Assembly (NCBI RefSeq): GCF_000471625.1
Contig: NZ_AUSW01000035.1
Location: 332,838-396,837, forward strand
Length of the DNA: 64,000 nucleotides
Direction of reading: 5' to 3'
Source: Psychrobacter aquaticus CMS 56
Lineage (GTDB): Bacteria > Pseudomonadota > Gammaproteobacteria > Pseudomonadales > Moraxellaceae
The notes beneath the pieces were generated by a model, which was not told the origin of the DNA, searched no databases, and saw only the letters and a list, made by a program, of their open reading frames with translations. Every line of letters starts with the position of its first letter. The stretch's first letter is position 1. Shown here piece by piece: positions 1-11,800 of the stretch. The translations under genes were made by a program, and so were the position numbers.

Positions 1-1299
1 CGACGTTGGGCCAATAAGCATCCCATAGCCGCCTGAGCCTTGAGTTTCTTTTACCACCAGTTTGTCTAAATTATCGAGTACGTATTTTAGCTCATCAGGC
101 TTACGGCACTGATAGGTTTCGATATTGGGTAAAATAGGCTCTTCATTTAAATAGAACTTAATCATATCTGGCACGAAAGGATATAGACTCTTATCATCAG
201 CGACACCAGTACCGGGTGCATTAACGATAACCACATTGCCAGCACGGTAGGCACTCATGAGTCCTGACACGCCCAATATAGAATCAGACTGAAAGGCCAG
301 CGGGTCAATATATGGGTCATCAATACGGCGATAGATCACATCGACTTGTACCTTACCACGAATGCCTTGCATGTAGACTTTGCTGTCTTCAACAACCAAA
401 TCATAACCATGTACCAGTGGCACATTCATTTCATGCGCTAAAAAGGCATGTTCATAATAGGCGCTATTAAAACGTCCTGGGGTTAAGATGACGACTTGTG
501 GATCATATTTGGACGTTGAGCTGGCAAGACAGGCTTTGAGACGGTTGGGATAATCACTGATGCCCATAATAGGGGTGTCAGCGAATATATCCGACAATAG
601 CGTCTCTGATATATTACGGCTTTCAAGCATGTACGAGACGCCTGACGGAGTACGTAAATTGTCCTCTAAAACACAAAACTTGCCCGTCTCGTCTCGAATC
701 AAGTCAATACCGCTGATGTGCGAGTAGATTGGCTTGTCCAGCTCAATGCCCATCATCCAAGGCTCGTAGCAGCCACTGGCATAGACGTAACTGGCAGGCA
801 CGATATCGGCCTTCATGATGGCTTGGTCATGATAGATGTCATGCAAAAAAGCGTTGAGCGCGGTGATACGTTGTTTACAACCAGCTTCTATCTGTTTCCA
901 TTCGCTTGCGGCGATAATACGTGGAATGATATCAAATGGAATCATACGCTCGATATTCTGAGCATCACTATAAACCGTAAAGGTAACCCCTTTGCGGTAA
1001 AAAATGTTTTCTGCTTGTTCATTTAAATAGTTAAGGGCGTCCATGTTGATATTGTCAAGCCAGTTACCAACTACTTGTGCAACTGGCCGATACTGGCCTT
1101 TACCCGTCTGCAGCTCATCGAAACTTTTTGCCTTTTTTTCAGACTTTGGCAAAGGTTCTTTGGCAGTTGTCACTGTAAGATTGTCGCTATCAGCATTGTG
1201 TGATTTTATGGATTGACTTTGGCTCTGACTCTGGTTTTTAGTGTTTCCTTCGTCTTTGTTTTGAGTCTGAGATTGACTTTGAGATGACTTCTGATTCAT
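1..1299 (-). CDS. Circularly permuted ATP-grasp protein, N-terminal part (runs off left edge)
   Basis: The reverse-strand frame is open from an ATG at 1299 to the window edge, so only about 433 N-terminal residues are visible. After a Gln/Ser-rich low-complexity start (MNQKSSQSQSQ), the protein carries stretches typical of the circularly permuted ATP-grasp family (formerly DUF404/DUF407): RMIPFDIIPRII, CVLEDNLRTPSGVSYMLE, VVILTPGRFNSAYYEH and the glycine-rich VKETQGSGGYGM near the edge. Family members are cytosolic peptide-ligase-like enzymes, usually encoded with an alpha-E protein and a transglutaminase-like protein; those partners would lie to the left and are not visible. It is divergent from the GDSL esterase. 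Family assignment is confident; the substrate is unknown. Confidence 0.85.
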   Translation of the reverse strand, partial: MNQKSSQSQSQTQNKDEGNTKNQSQSQSQSIKSHNADSDNLTVTTAKEPLPKSEKKAKSFDELQTGKGQYRPVAQVVGNWLDNINMDALNYLNEQAENIFYRKGVTFTVYSDAQNIERMIPFDIIPRIIAASEWKQIEAGCKQRITALNAFLHDIYHDQAIMKADIVPASYVYASGCYEPWMMGIELDKPIYSHISGIDLIRDETGKFCVLEDNLRTPSGVSYMLESRNISETLLSDIFADTPIMGISDYPNRLKACLASSTSKYDPQVVILTPGRFNSAYYEHAFLAHEMNVPLVHGYDLVVEDSKVYMQGIRGKVQVDVIYRRIDDPYIDPLAFQSDSILGVSGLMSAYRAGNVVIVNAPGTGVADDKSLYPFVPDMIKFYLNEEPILPNIETYQCRKPDELKYVLDNLDKLVVKETQGSGGYGMLIGPTS

Positions 1300-1522
1300 A
1301 AATACCTCACATATCCTTGTTAAAGTTATCATTTATGACAAACACACTGTCTATGCTCAGTCGGCTAGCACTTGTATTACAATCAACAGGTAGTCTATAT
1401 CTTGTAATAACTATACAACGTATGCTAAACAATATACAACAAGAGTTAAGTAATGGTTATTGAGCAATCTTAACTTAAATGCAATAAATTGAATTGATGT
1501 GAGTGATAGGAGAAGAGCAGAC

Positions 1523-2161
1523 ATGAAATTCGCGGAGAGATTTTTAGCGCTGGTCAGTGTGGGATTAGCAGCCAGCATAGGTATGACTGCCTGTAGCAGC
1601 GAGCCACAGCAAGCAGTTTTGCCAGCGGGTAGTACAGTCGTTGCGCTCGGGGACTCTTTGACTTATGGTTATGGTACAAACTTAGAAACAGCTTATCCTA
1701 TGGTACTGGCTGAACTGAGTACATGGAAAGTCATCAATGCAGGGGTCAATGGTGACACATCCGCAGATGTGCTCGCTCGAGTGAATGAGATTGTAAAACA
1801 AGCGCCTGAATTGGTGCTGCTTGGCGTTGGAGGTAATGATGTGTTGCAACGTCTGCCGCCTGATAAGACGCGCGCCAACATTATTGCCACTATTGATACG
1901 TTAAAGTCTGCGAATATCGACGTTGTCCTCATTGCAGAGCCATACTTTAGTACCAGTGCCTTGTTCGGTAAAGCAAGTGACAATCCATTGTACGAAGATA
2001 TTGCTAGTGCTCAAGATGTGCCTTTATACTCTGGCGGTTGGTCAGCGGTACTATCAGATGACACTCTAAAATCCGATCGAATTCATGCCAATCAGGCAGG
2101 CTACCGGCATTTTGCTGAAGGCCTGTATGAGTATTTACAAGATGAAGGCATGGCACAATAA
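1523..2161 (+). CDS. GDSL-family esterase/lysophospholipase-like lipoprotein
   Basis: This is a small SGNH/GDSL hydrolase of the TesA/arylesterase type, which hydrolyses ester or thioester bonds at the cell envelope. I chose the ATG at 1523 because AGGAG at 1508-1512 sits at ribosome-binding distance; an in-frame GTG at 1499 would lie upstream of that site. The N-terminus (MKFAERFLALVSVG) is a signal peptide ending in a lipobox-like MTAC with Cys24, so it is probably a lipoprotein. Catalytic blocks are present: GDSLTYG with nucleophile Ser45, NAGVNGDTS, GGND, and DRIH with Asp185 and His188. The length of about 212 aa is normal. It is convergent with the retron operon; its natural substrate cannot be told from sequence. 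Confidence 0.88.
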   Translation: MKFAERFLALVSVGLAASIGMTACSSEPQQAVLPAGSTVVALGDSLTYGYGTNLETAYPMVLAELSTWKVINAGVNGDTSADVLARVNEIVKQAPELVLLGVGGNDVLQRLPPDKTRANIIATIDTLKSANIDVVLIAEPYFSTSALFGKASDNPLYEDIASAQDVPLYSGGWSAVLSDDTLKSDRIHANQAGYRHFAEGLYEYLQDEGMAQ

Positions 2162-2178
2162 AGTTTTAGTAAAGATAT

Positions 2179-2207
2179 GGGCAGGTAAAACAGCATTTTA
2201 TCTGCCC
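2179..2207. terminator. Hairpin between convergent GDSL and RT genes
   Basis: A 12-bp stem (GGGCAGGTAAAA against TTTTATCTGCCC, one G-U pair) with a 5-nt loop lies between the two converging stop codons. The A/T ends of the stem would give a short T run in either direction, so it may end transcription of both genes. Confidence 0.55.
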
Positions 2208-2227
2208 GATATTACCCGCCCATAAAA

Positions 2228-3685
2228 TTATTCATTCAGCAAAGATGTGCTTTCAGCGCTACTCTTAGTCTCTACTACTTTGGCTTGCTCGCGCAGCGTA
2301 TCAATTTTTGCTAAGTAGTTTTGACCCAGTTCCTGCTCTGCTGAGGCGATCCAAGAGGCATATCCTGATAAAGTTTCAAGCGTTTCATCCTCACGTAAAG
2401 GCTGCCCTGAGGCTAGGTTATGAAGCGCTGCACGTAGCATACGTTTTATGTGACGCGGTACTCTTGGTACGCCTTCGCCATTGATCACCATGCCCGTCAC
2501 ATTGTGCTGATTGCCAGTACGAATGACACGCGTCTTATCATTGTTTAAAGTAAATCCTTCCTCACGCAAAATCTTCTGTACGGAACCCAGTAGCTGTCCA
2601 ATCAACTGGTTGTGATCAGCAGGCTGGACATTAGCCTGAACATTAGCCTGAACATTATTTTCAGCGCTCGTAGAACTGACAGGTAAGCTAAACGTTAAAT
2701 CATCGGCGTAGCGGCTATAGCGCAGACCAACTTTATCTGCCAGTCCTGTTAGGCGACGATCAAGGTTCAAACACACAATATTTGTCAATGCCGGACTGGT
2801 AGGCGCGCCTTGCGGTAACGCTCTGTCACTAAGGGCGACATAATAAGTTGTGCCATTTTGCTGAACGACCTGCCTTGGTGATTCCGTACATAATAAAGCC
2901 AGTAAAATGGCTATTTTCTCAGGGTAGCCTGCGTGACGAAACACGCCTTTGACGCGTCGCCAATGTACACTAGGGAAGAAATCTTTTACATCAAGCTTGA
3001 TTAATAGGGCACTATTGCTGTGCACGGCTGCGTTGGTAACAATGGATTTACCGCGGACAAAACCGTGAGCTGCGCCGTGCGTCATTAAGTTATTTAAGAT
3101 GTTTTCTAGAATCCAGCGCTGAACAAATTTTAGACGAGGAATAGGCGACCATATATGCCGAGGTGTGCCGTTACGTTTGTTAATCGTAAAATGCGTGTAG
3201 GGAATATTGGTAGCCACGTCTCTTTGATAGCAAAGCCCTTTTAGCTGCGGTACAGTCAGATTGACGGCTTCTGCCAATTGAGTATGTTTGCTTATAAGTG
3301 GCAGTTTGTTTTCAATGAGTCGATTGCTAGCGTCTTTGACATCCCATTTGTCCATGCTGGTATCATCTGACCAATAGATATGGCGACCCAGATAAACGAT
3401 GTGCTGCGCTTTGTAAGCTTGCCATGCCTGTTTTTTGAGACTTTTTTCTTCAGCGGCTTCTTTTTTGAGGGACTTTTTATAACGTTCGCGCTCTTTTGCC
3501 GTCATATTATCAATGGGCTTACGCTCGACTATAAAGCCGTGTTGCAGCATTTGCTGCTGGATATATTGATAGCGTCCGCCAGCTTCCTCAATATCTTGCC
3601 AAAGTTGTTGCCATTGGCGCTCAGCAGGCGTCATCGTCTGCGCGGGGCTGATATAGTCGGTTTGCTGACTGTTTACTGTGCTCAT
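2228..3685 (-). CDS. Retron-type reverse transcriptase
   Basis: This 485-aa reverse transcriptase would copy a structured ncRNA into RNA-linked single-stranded DNA (msDNA). Visible motifs in order are NAAVH (218-222, the retron-type NAxxH of region X), LDVKDFFPSV (231-240, first catalytic Asp), LPQGAPTSPALTN (290-302), RYADDLTFS (325-333, catalytic YADD) and NVTG (395-398, the VTG of region Y). NAxxH and VTG together separate retron RTs from group II intron and DGR enzymes. The N-terminus has an extension of about 130 aa, largely charged and helical, before the RT core. A Asn-Val-Gln-Ala triplet repeat (344-354) follows the YADD block. The start lies 4 bp after the WHSWIM stop, with AGGGG upstream, so it is the last gene of the operon. 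The matching ncRNA is at 17251-17494. Confidence 0.92.
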   Translation of the reverse strand: MSTVNSQQTDYISPAQTMTPAERQWQQLWQDIEEAGGRYQYIQQQMLQHGFIVERKPIDNMTAKERERYKKSLKKEAAEEKSLKKQAWQAYKAQHIVYLGRHIYWSDDTSMDKWDVKDASNRLIENKLPLISKHTQLAEAVNLTVPQLKGLCYQRDVATNIPYTHFTINKRNGTPRHIWSPIPRLKFVQRWILENILNNLMTHGAAHGFVRGKSIVTNAAVHSNSALLIKLDVKDFFPSVHWRRVKGVFRHAGYPEKIAILLALLCTESPRQVVQQNGTTYYVALSDRALPQGAPTSPALTNIVCLNLDRRLTGLADKVGLRYSRYADDLTFSLPVSSTSAENNVQANVQANVQPADHNQLIGQLLGSVQKILREEGFTLNNDKTRVIRTGNQHNVTGMVINGEGVPRVPRHIKRMLRAALHNLASGQPLREDETLETLSGYASWIASAEQELGQNYLAKIDTLREQAKVVETKSSAESTSLLNE

Positions 3686-3688
3686 AAA

Positions 3689-5851
3689 TCATACCCCTTT
3701 ATTTTCGATAAAGCCTTGAGCTTCAAATCTGGCAATGTGTTGTAAAAATGCGGCGTGTGCTTGGGCAGGTTGGTTAAATACGAACTGCTGGCGCGTACTG
3801 TCATTATCCATAATATGTTCGATCAGCACTTTTTTATGGTCGCAAGTCAAATGCACATAACTGATAGTGTGCCCAGTATGTTTACGTGTCGTCTGCCTTG
3901 CATCCGTGTCAATTGGCGTCAAACCTTGTGCAAGAGCCGATAAATCCAATATGTCATTGGCGGACAGCGTTGATCGAGCAGCATTGTTGGCTGATTGCTG
4001 TTTCGTCTTAAATACGTTTTGCGCTGGGTATGGTGCTGCTTTCTGTGATTTTTGATGATGCTTGGGAACACGTTTGCTGAGTGTGCGCGTGTCATGCCAG
4101 CTGTTTGTTTGCGTGTGGTCGTACTGATGGTAGCTCAAGCGTAGAGCAATAAGATGCGCGCATACACCTTGGCTGAGGCGATGCTGCAAGTACTGCGGAC
4201 AGCTGCACTCGGCACGGCTGACCAAGCCATCCTCGCCCAGTTGCAACTGGCTGCGATAGGTGCGGCGATCTTCCTTAACCTGAATATCTGCGCTGATGGA
4301 TACGCCTTGCGTCACCACGGTTTGCACGCTGAGATTTTGTACGCTATCTTCGCGGCTCACTAAGTCAAAGGCCTGTTTCTCTGCCTCGTTATGATGTGCA
4401 AACTGCGCCATCTCTAGCGGCGTTTGCGTCAGCGGACGATAGTAATAAGATTGATTGGCAATATCATAGCGAATCAAACCCTGCTGCGCACCTGATAGCA
4501 GCTGCTGGCGTACATAACTGGTTGTAATGGGGTTGTCTTGCGTACTTAAACGCTCGCTCAAAGCATCAATACCGCTTGGCTGTTCGGCCAGTGCTTGCAT
4601 CAACGGCAATACGTTATTGTTTTCTTTATAATCACTATCAAGCACATTGTACTGCGGACGTTTGGGCAATAGTAAATCAAAATTTAGTGACTGCGACCAA
4701 TTAGCTTGGCTAAAGCCTGTCATGGCAAAGGTAAAATGAAATCCTTTACCTGTGAGCGTCCAGTAGCTTGGCATACCTTGTCCAAGCAACGACACACTAA
4801 CGGTATCAGTATGCGGTAACAAGCGCTTTAACAAACTCAGACGACGGCGACCCCACAAGCGAATGAGCTTGGATTTTTGTCCTTGATACGGGGTTTGCTG
4901 GCGACTCACTTGGCTGGTGACGGCGATGTCAAATGGCTCTAAAATTATCACGGGTAGCTGCTGCGGTATCAGCTCGATTAATAAGCCGCGGCGCTTACCC
5001 TTGATATCGGCATGCATGCGCAGCTCAAACAACACGTTGTACAAAGCAATAGGGTCGAGATCAATACGCTCTTTGGCCAGCTGACCTGCTGACTGTACTT
5101 GCAATAATGCCCGTATCCAGCTTTTGGGCACATTGATGCGTTTTTCGATGACTTCATTTTTGTCTTCAGGTTCGCCGTCATCTGTCTCTGAGGATTCTGA
5201 TCGTTGCAAACGCACAGCCTCTTGACCAATATCTAACGTGGTCGTCTGATGATCACGAATCTGCTCTATACCGTCAAACAAGGCGCTGCTGTAGTCGATA
5301 CTGGTGGTACCTAGCACCGTATCAGAGTCCATTTCAAACAAATCACGCTGCAAAGTCAACTGCGCATAGCAGCCTTCATCACGGCTAAACACCTCAAAGC
5401 TGACACCCTCTTGATGCACTTGAATGATAGGGTCAAGGATACAAAAGGCGAGAGGATCGTTATTAAATAACCACGTGAAATAATCACGCTGGGCAGAAAA
5501 CAAGTTTTTGTTGCGACTGGCACGGCGCATTTGCCTAAAAACTGTATAAGCGGCGCGATCTTTTGGTACATAGCGGTAATCGCTACTGACCACGTCAAAT
5601 AAGGCGAGCAAGCTGTCTCGAAACACAAGCGGATCTTTGACTCTGCCATGAAAACTGACTGCATCGCGATGCATCTGTGTAAACAGCGCCACATGTTGGG
5701 TGTGATCAGATTGATTATTCTCAGATAAGCTCACATGGCTGGGCGCGGCATACTGTAGCTGCATCATCATGCCATTAGCACTATTAACATGGTCTGCTGG
5801 CGTGCTATCTGCATTTTGCTCGATTGTGTTTTCTACTAGATTATTGGTCAT
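3689..5851 (-). CDS. WHSWIM protein (winged helix plus SWIM zinc finger), retron accessory
   Basis: This 720-aa protein carries a clear SWIM zinc finger, CxC at 549-551 and CxH at 564-566 (ECSCPQYL...GVCAHL), a motif used to bind DNA or protein. Residues about 415-475 read as a winged-helix-like segment (LMQALAEQPSGIDALSERL...QQGLIRYDI). The extreme C-terminus (FVFNQPAQAHAAFLQHIARF) is vaguely WGR-like. The pairing of a WHSWIM protein with an ARM/HEAT protein and a retron RT corresponds, as I remember it, to the predicted type XIII retrons. The start overlaps the end of the giant HEAT gene by 11 bp and the stop is 4 bp before the RT start, indicating translational coupling. The biochemical role is unknown. 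Confidence 0.8.
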   Translation of the reverse strand: MTNNLVENTIEQNADSTPADHVNSANGMMMQLQYAAPSHVSLSENNQSDHTQHVALFTQMHRDAVSFHGRVKDPLVFRDSLLALFDVVSSDYRYVPKDRAAYTVFRQMRRASRNKNLFSAQRDYFTWLFNNDPLAFCILDPIIQVHQEGVSFEVFSRDEGCYAQLTLQRDLFEMDSDTVLGTTSIDYSSALFDGIEQIRDHQTTTLDIGQEAVRLQRSESSETDDGEPEDKNEVIEKRINVPKSWIRALLQVQSAGQLAKERIDLDPIALYNVLFELRMHADIKGKRRGLLIELIPQQLPVIILEPFDIAVTSQVSRQQTPYQGQKSKLIRLWGRRRLSLLKRLLPHTDTVSVSLLGQGMPSYWTLTGKGFHFTFAMTGFSQANWSQSLNFDLLLPKRPQYNVLDSDYKENNNVLPLMQALAEQPSGIDALSERLSTQDNPITTSYVRQQLLSGAQQGLIRYDIANQSYYYRPLTQTPLEMAQFAHHNEAEKQAFDLVSREDSVQNLSVQTVVTQGVSISADIQVKEDRRTYRSQLQLGEDGLVSRAECSCPQYLQHRLSQGVCAHLIALRLSYHQYDHTQTNSWHDTRTLSKRVPKHHQKSQKAAPYPAQNVFKTKQQSANNAARSTLSANDILDLSALAQGLTPIDTDARQTTRKHTGHTISYVHLTCDHKKVLIEHIMDNDSTRQQFVFNQPAQAHAAFLQHIARFEAQGFIENKGV

Positions 5852-8800
5852 AATGATGTCCTTCGACCTGATTCTGTTGCTTGGCTGTCCGCTTTGTATG
5901 AGCGGCCTTCAGCACCTCTATATTTGGCGCTTGTGGGCGTTTTTGCTGCGCACGTTCCATACCCCGTTGCCAGCGCCGCAAAACTTTGTAAGCCAGTTTT
6001 TTCAGCTCAACGTCAGTATGGTGGTCAGCACTAGCAATTGTATTTATTAGAGACTCAAGCCACGTGCCAATCTTGGGGTCGTGCAGCTGTCCGAGTGCTT
6101 CGATGGCACCTACCTGTATTGACGTATCAACGTTGTTGCCCTGCGCACAGTGATATAGCGCGGCGGCGTCTTTTGCTTTTATCCATACCAGTAGCTGCTG
6201 GTTTAGGTTTGTTTGAGGCGTGTCGGTAGGCAGTGTTTTTGTTTCATTTAGTTTGACCGATTGATCGCCTTGCAAACTGAGACGCTCAAGCAAGGTAGAC
6301 AGTAGGGCTCTATTGTCTGCCGCCAGTTGTACTATCTGGGCATTTGCTATGGTCGTCAAGATTGGCATCAGCTCAATAAGCAGATGATCGTCGTTTTCTT
6401 GCCGTGCCAGTAGCCCCAATAAGGCTTGCTGCCAATACTGATTGACCGCAGTGGCAAGCGTGGTGACGCTACTGATGACAGGTGATGACAGTTGCGAAGC
6501 TAACCACTCAAACACTGAATCACTGGGTGCGGTGTAGCGACAAATGAGCCATAACAGCGTGGTGATAGTGTTCATCACCTGCTGCACATCATTTAGCCAT
6601 GCAGTATGACTCATCATCGCTGATTGCGCGGTGACGCTATCAAGTAAGGATTGCCATTTGTGCTGTGCGGCTGTCAGATAGCGTTTGCAGGCGGCTTGCA
6701 TCTGCGTATCGAAATACTGGCTAGGGTACTGTGTTAAATAGCGCAGTCCCAAATGCTGTATCTGCGCATCAGAGCTATCAATCAAACTGCCCAATTGTGA
6801 CGGACTCATCTCAGGTTTCGCCAGTAAGGCGTTTTGTAGGGTGATACACGTCTGCGTGGGCAGTTGGTGGCTATACTGAGTGATAAATGGTGCAAGCGTA
6901 TCAATGCTGCTATGCTTGACAATACGTTTTAAACTAAGCGTTGCTAAGCTGGCAGCAAAATCTTCATGGATGTTTTGTATTGCGGCCCAATCGTATGGAT
7001 AAATGTGATCAGTACGGTCACCCCACAGGTTTTGCGCGGCCGTATAAGCGGCTTCCAGTATCGCTTCATGATTGGTATGTTGGCTAAGAATATCTATCAG
7101 TAACGCCTTGCTCGCCTCACTGTCGTGATGCGCTAGTAGCGAGATGGCATGTTGCTGCGGTGCAAACGGTAATTGCTCAGACAACTGACGCTGTATATAG
7201 CGACGAATCTCTGCCCAAGCGGCGGCTGTGTTTAGCCAACGTAGCCCATTTAGCCAATGAGTGATCGCAGGATTATAAGGCTGCAATTCAGGGTCTGATA
7301 ACTGCGATTTTAATAATGCAAAAATCTGCGCACTGTATTCAAAGTGGCCACCATGAGCGATATGTCCCAAGGCTTCACAAGCCACATCTTGTAAATAGTG
7401 CTCATTCTCTTCTGCCAGTTTGATCAACTTATCATAAGCCTTATATAGCGCAGCTGTCGTCTCAGTCGTTTGGCTTAAAGGCGACTGTGCTGGCATGTCT
7501 GCTGGCTTAACGCGCATCATCTCGCCGATGGCAAGTACGCTACGGCGGCGAACACTACCATCGGCATGGTAGTCAATACTGGCCATTAAGGTGCTCAATC
7601 CTTCGCTATTGCCGCAGTGTGCCAAGCCCTCTGCTGCCAAAAACGGTACTTGTGCCTCTTTATGTGACAGCGCTTTTTTGAGTATGCTTTTTAGTATACT
7701 TGCATTGTTTTCACGTTTTTTAACACGGTAAGAGACCGCTTTGATCAGGTTTTGAACATATTTGTCGGGTAGCTGGTCATAAGATAGTGCCAAAACATTA
7801 TCGATACGCCCCGCGATATCATTTCTATCCTCAGCATCATCTGGCATGCTCACGGCAGGCATCCAAGCCAATGATCTGAACAGCTGGGCGGCATGTGCGT
7901 AGTCGGCATAGCGAAGTAATAAAGTAAATAAGGACAATAGCGCTTCAAGGTCTCTTGGGTGCTGGCGTTGCAGCCAGCGTAAGTCTTTATGCTCACTCAG
8001 ATAATCGTCAATGGGTTGATCATAGCCACTTATCATCACTAATACGTCAAACAGCTGCTGGCGCTCTTGAGGTGCGTCGCTCTCCGGATGCTCAAACAAC
8101 TGTTGCAAGCGTTGCCGTAGTGGCGCGGCCAAATTCGTATCGCGAAGCGCGGCAATACACCTGTATACGTCCGCGTTTGACAGCCTGATCGATGAGTTGT
8201 CCAGTAAAGCAAGCAGTTGACTGTAAGTCGTCTGAGCGACTTGCTCGATCGCATTTTTATCAAAATTCTCAATCTGCGCCGCTCTAATACGCTGATAAGA
8301 TTGCAATGCTTGAGTGATGAGAGAGAGTACTTGACCTTGCTCATGCTTGCTCGTACTGTCCACTAAAAAGACAAATAAATCGTCAATCAGCAGAGTATCG
8401 CTAAACCTTGTATCAGCAAATAATACCTCATCAAAATCGATGAGCTGCATAAAGGTTTGATAGCGTGTTTGCCAATCATGACAATGGCGCGCTTGTAATA
8501 AAAAGGTCAACTTGTCTTGGCGCAATGCTTGCTCTGATAATATTTGCTCAGAGGCGTTGGCTGCTAGGGCGGCTTTGTTAGAGGTGCGCGTTGTGACCTG
8601 ACGCCACTCACTAACCAGTTGTCGCAAGAGTGGCAGGCTCTCGGTTTTCAGCGCCATTAAGCTGGCTGGCAAATGACCCAGACGCTCTTTTAGTAGCTGG
8701 TAAGTCTCTTCTGCCAAGAGCTCATGATTGGTGGTTAGCAAATTGCTCAGTTGTTGATTGCTGGCGTCATCTTTGTTGTCAATCACGGTCGATTCAGTCT

Positions 8801-11800
8801 CTAGGCTACCAATTAGACAGTGCAAACCGCGCTTGACCATATCGCGATAAGGCGCGCTCATTGCATGTTCTGCCAGTCTTGATGCAGGTATGGGCAGCTG
8901 AGACAAGCAGTCCCAAACCAGCTCACGTGTCTCAATATGATGGCGGTGCAATAGGGGCAACAGCACACGACTGACACTGTCTGACCAGTCCGTCGCCTCC
9001 ATCACCGCAGGTTGATAGTCGTCGTCTGATATGCTGGCTGATACCGTGTTTGATACTACAGGCTGCGTAGTAAGCCACATGAGCCCGCGAATGGCTTGCT
9101 CTGTGCTGCTGTGATTATCCTCGCTTTCACGAATAACACCAAGCCATGCACCAAAAGCCAGTGTTTGATAATCATAGTCAGTAGCTGTGTTGCTCGCACT
9201 TATTTGGTTAAGATCATCGATATGCTTTGGGCAGTGATGACGCTGAAGTAAGGCATTGATGCTGCGCTGCCACGTTTGTAGGGCGGTAAGCACTTGTGCC
9301 TCTTGGTCATAAGGTCGTAGCGTCAATAGATTCGATAAATTGCACAACACCTGCACTGCGTGAGCGCGTATTAAGGGCTGCTCGTGCTGAGTCAAATATG
9401 CAAGCTGCTGTAAGCTGTTGATATCCACAGTACTGAATATGCTGGCACGCGCGTCAATAGTGTTACACGCGTTTACGCCGCTGGTCTCTGATAGCATCGT
9501 CAAAACGGTTGGGTGCGCAGACAAAATATTGCCAATCTTTAAAGTAAGGTGTTCACTGAGATATTGCCAATTGGACATCATAGGTAGACCAAAGCGCGCC
9601 AAAATATGAGCATACACAACGGCGGTATCATTATCTGCAAAGCTAAGCGCTTCTATTAAGCGCTTAGGTCGGGTAAGCGGCGCTGCTAAGGCATCAAATA
9701 TCAGCAATAATCCGGCAGCAGGCGCATAAGATTGGTTGTCAAATAACACGTGCAGTTGCTGAGCTTGAGTAATACCCAAACCCGATCGTGCTTGCAGCCA
9801 CTGAATAGGACTCATAGGCTCGACAAGATGGCGCAAGCTATCATTATGGCTGTCACTGGTACGCGCACCATTACTCGCGGTATTGTTAAAAAAGTGCTGC
9901 CCGCGACCATCGCCCCAAACCGCCAAGGCCAAACTGGCGGATTGACGGACGAGGGGGCGTTCATCTTTTTGCCATGTGGCCAGTAACTCGGCATCTTGAG
10001 CCGTGGTAATGTACATAAGCTTAGGTGCAAGCCCTTTAAAATCGGCATCAGAATGGTGTAGATAGCGTGCATACCAGTCCAAGGCGTTATGGTTTTTTGG
10101 ATCAGAGAGTGCGGCCAAACCAGTCAGCGCTTCGGTGATATGCTGATGCCACTGCTGGTAATCGTCGTTGTTTTTACTTTTGCCCGTGGATATGGGCATA
10201 TCTTTGTTCAGGTACTGTGTAAATACCTCATAAGCTTTTGTTTCGTACTGTGCTTTTATGGGCTCGGGGTAGCTACTGGCTTGACTTGCCAGCAATTTGG
10301 CAACGGTCAGCTGAATATCAGGGTAAGGGCTATTTAATCCTGCGTTAAGTAACGCCTCATAATCGACCAAACTGATATTATTGTCATTTGCAGCATCATC
10401 TGAGCTGTGATTGGATAACACACCGCTGTCGGTTAGGGTTAAAGCGACCTCTAATGCCTGTTGGCGCAAATCTATACTATTGTCTGCCAATAACGCCATT
10501 AAGGCAGGCATTAGCGCACGTAGCTGCTGTTTACTGGCTTTGGCTTGTAAATGATTAAGCGCCAAACGTTTGGTATCGAGATGAGGGCTGGCAAGCGCGG
10601 TCAGTAGCAGATTGGTGAATCCCAATCGCTTGCTGTTTTTAAGCGCGGTATCAAAGGCTTGCTTACGAATATTGGCAAAGGTATCTGCAAGCAGTAAGGT
10701 CAGTACGGATTGATTAATGTCTACATCGTCTGGATTCTCACCCGTTTTTGATGGATTTTGTAATAGCAATCGCTGCCATTCTTCTAGTGCTACTTGATGC
10801 ACGTCTTCAAACAGACTGTGCTGTAGCTTTTCAATCATACTGATGATGGCGGTTTTGGAGGCGCGTTCAAGTGCTCGATTAAGCAGTACTTTAACCACCT
10901 CGAGACGGATGCTAGTAAAGGGATTATTCAGTGCCTGCTCTAATATCGCGCTCATGCTGGGTGAGTCAACGGACTTTTTTTTGTTATTAAGTACTTGCGT
11001 TAACAATATCGCAAGCGCGCGCTCATGAATGTCTTGATGCGTTGAAGCAAAACCAAACGCTACCCAAGATAAGTCATCATTCACCAACTTGCCCAAGGCA
11101 CTCATGGCTACTTGGCGTACGCCAGCATCGGCATCGTCAAGCAAGGTAGGCAAAATGGCTTGACCGTCGGCGATCTGTAGATGGCCGAGCGCTGCCGCGA
11201 CCCCTGTACGAACGAACGCATCATTATCATGATGCATAAAACGTATTAAGGTGCCAAATGCGCGTTTATCCTGTAAACAGGCGAGTGCATAGGCGGCGCG
11301 AAAACTGATGTCGTCGTGGCGGTTGCTCAGATTTTGTAACAGCGGATCAAGGCAGGAGTTGCTGAGTATGGGACGTGTCAATACGGCCGCGTTAGGTGTA
11401 TTTTTTGATACTTCTTTTACTTTTTTCGCAGGTGTTTGCTCTGTTTGCGTGACAAAATCTTGCGTACTTAGGGCAAGGCTAACAGCTTGGCTATTAGGTG
11501 CATTTTCAGTGACGTTGTTATTATCCGTATTTTGGCTGTTGTTTTGATGCTCAAGACGTGTACCTATCTTGGTATTTAATAGCTCATAATGATCTGTCGT
11601 ACGCTTATCAATTTTTAAGTTATCAAAGACCGTACCACGCAATAAGCGAAAATCATCAAAGTCAGTTAGGGTGCGCAGCAGTTGTGTATCATTTTGAGCA
11701 TTAGCTTGGTGCTTTAAGGCAGTAATAAGCTCAGGCTGCGCCAGTAAAGCGGTATAAAAGGCAGTTTGTCTAACGTCAGTTTGATGATGACCTTGTAGCA

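Noticed and set aside
1499..1522. GTG at 1499 as start of the GDSL esterase
   Set aside because: The ribosome-binding site lies after it, and the ATG at 1523 gives a proper lipoprotein signal peptide.
3380..3745. Plus-strand ORF of 121 codons across the RT/WHSWIM junction
   Set aside because: It is the reverse-strand shadow of two real genes and is rich in Phe/Leu as expected from antisense Lys/Glu codons.
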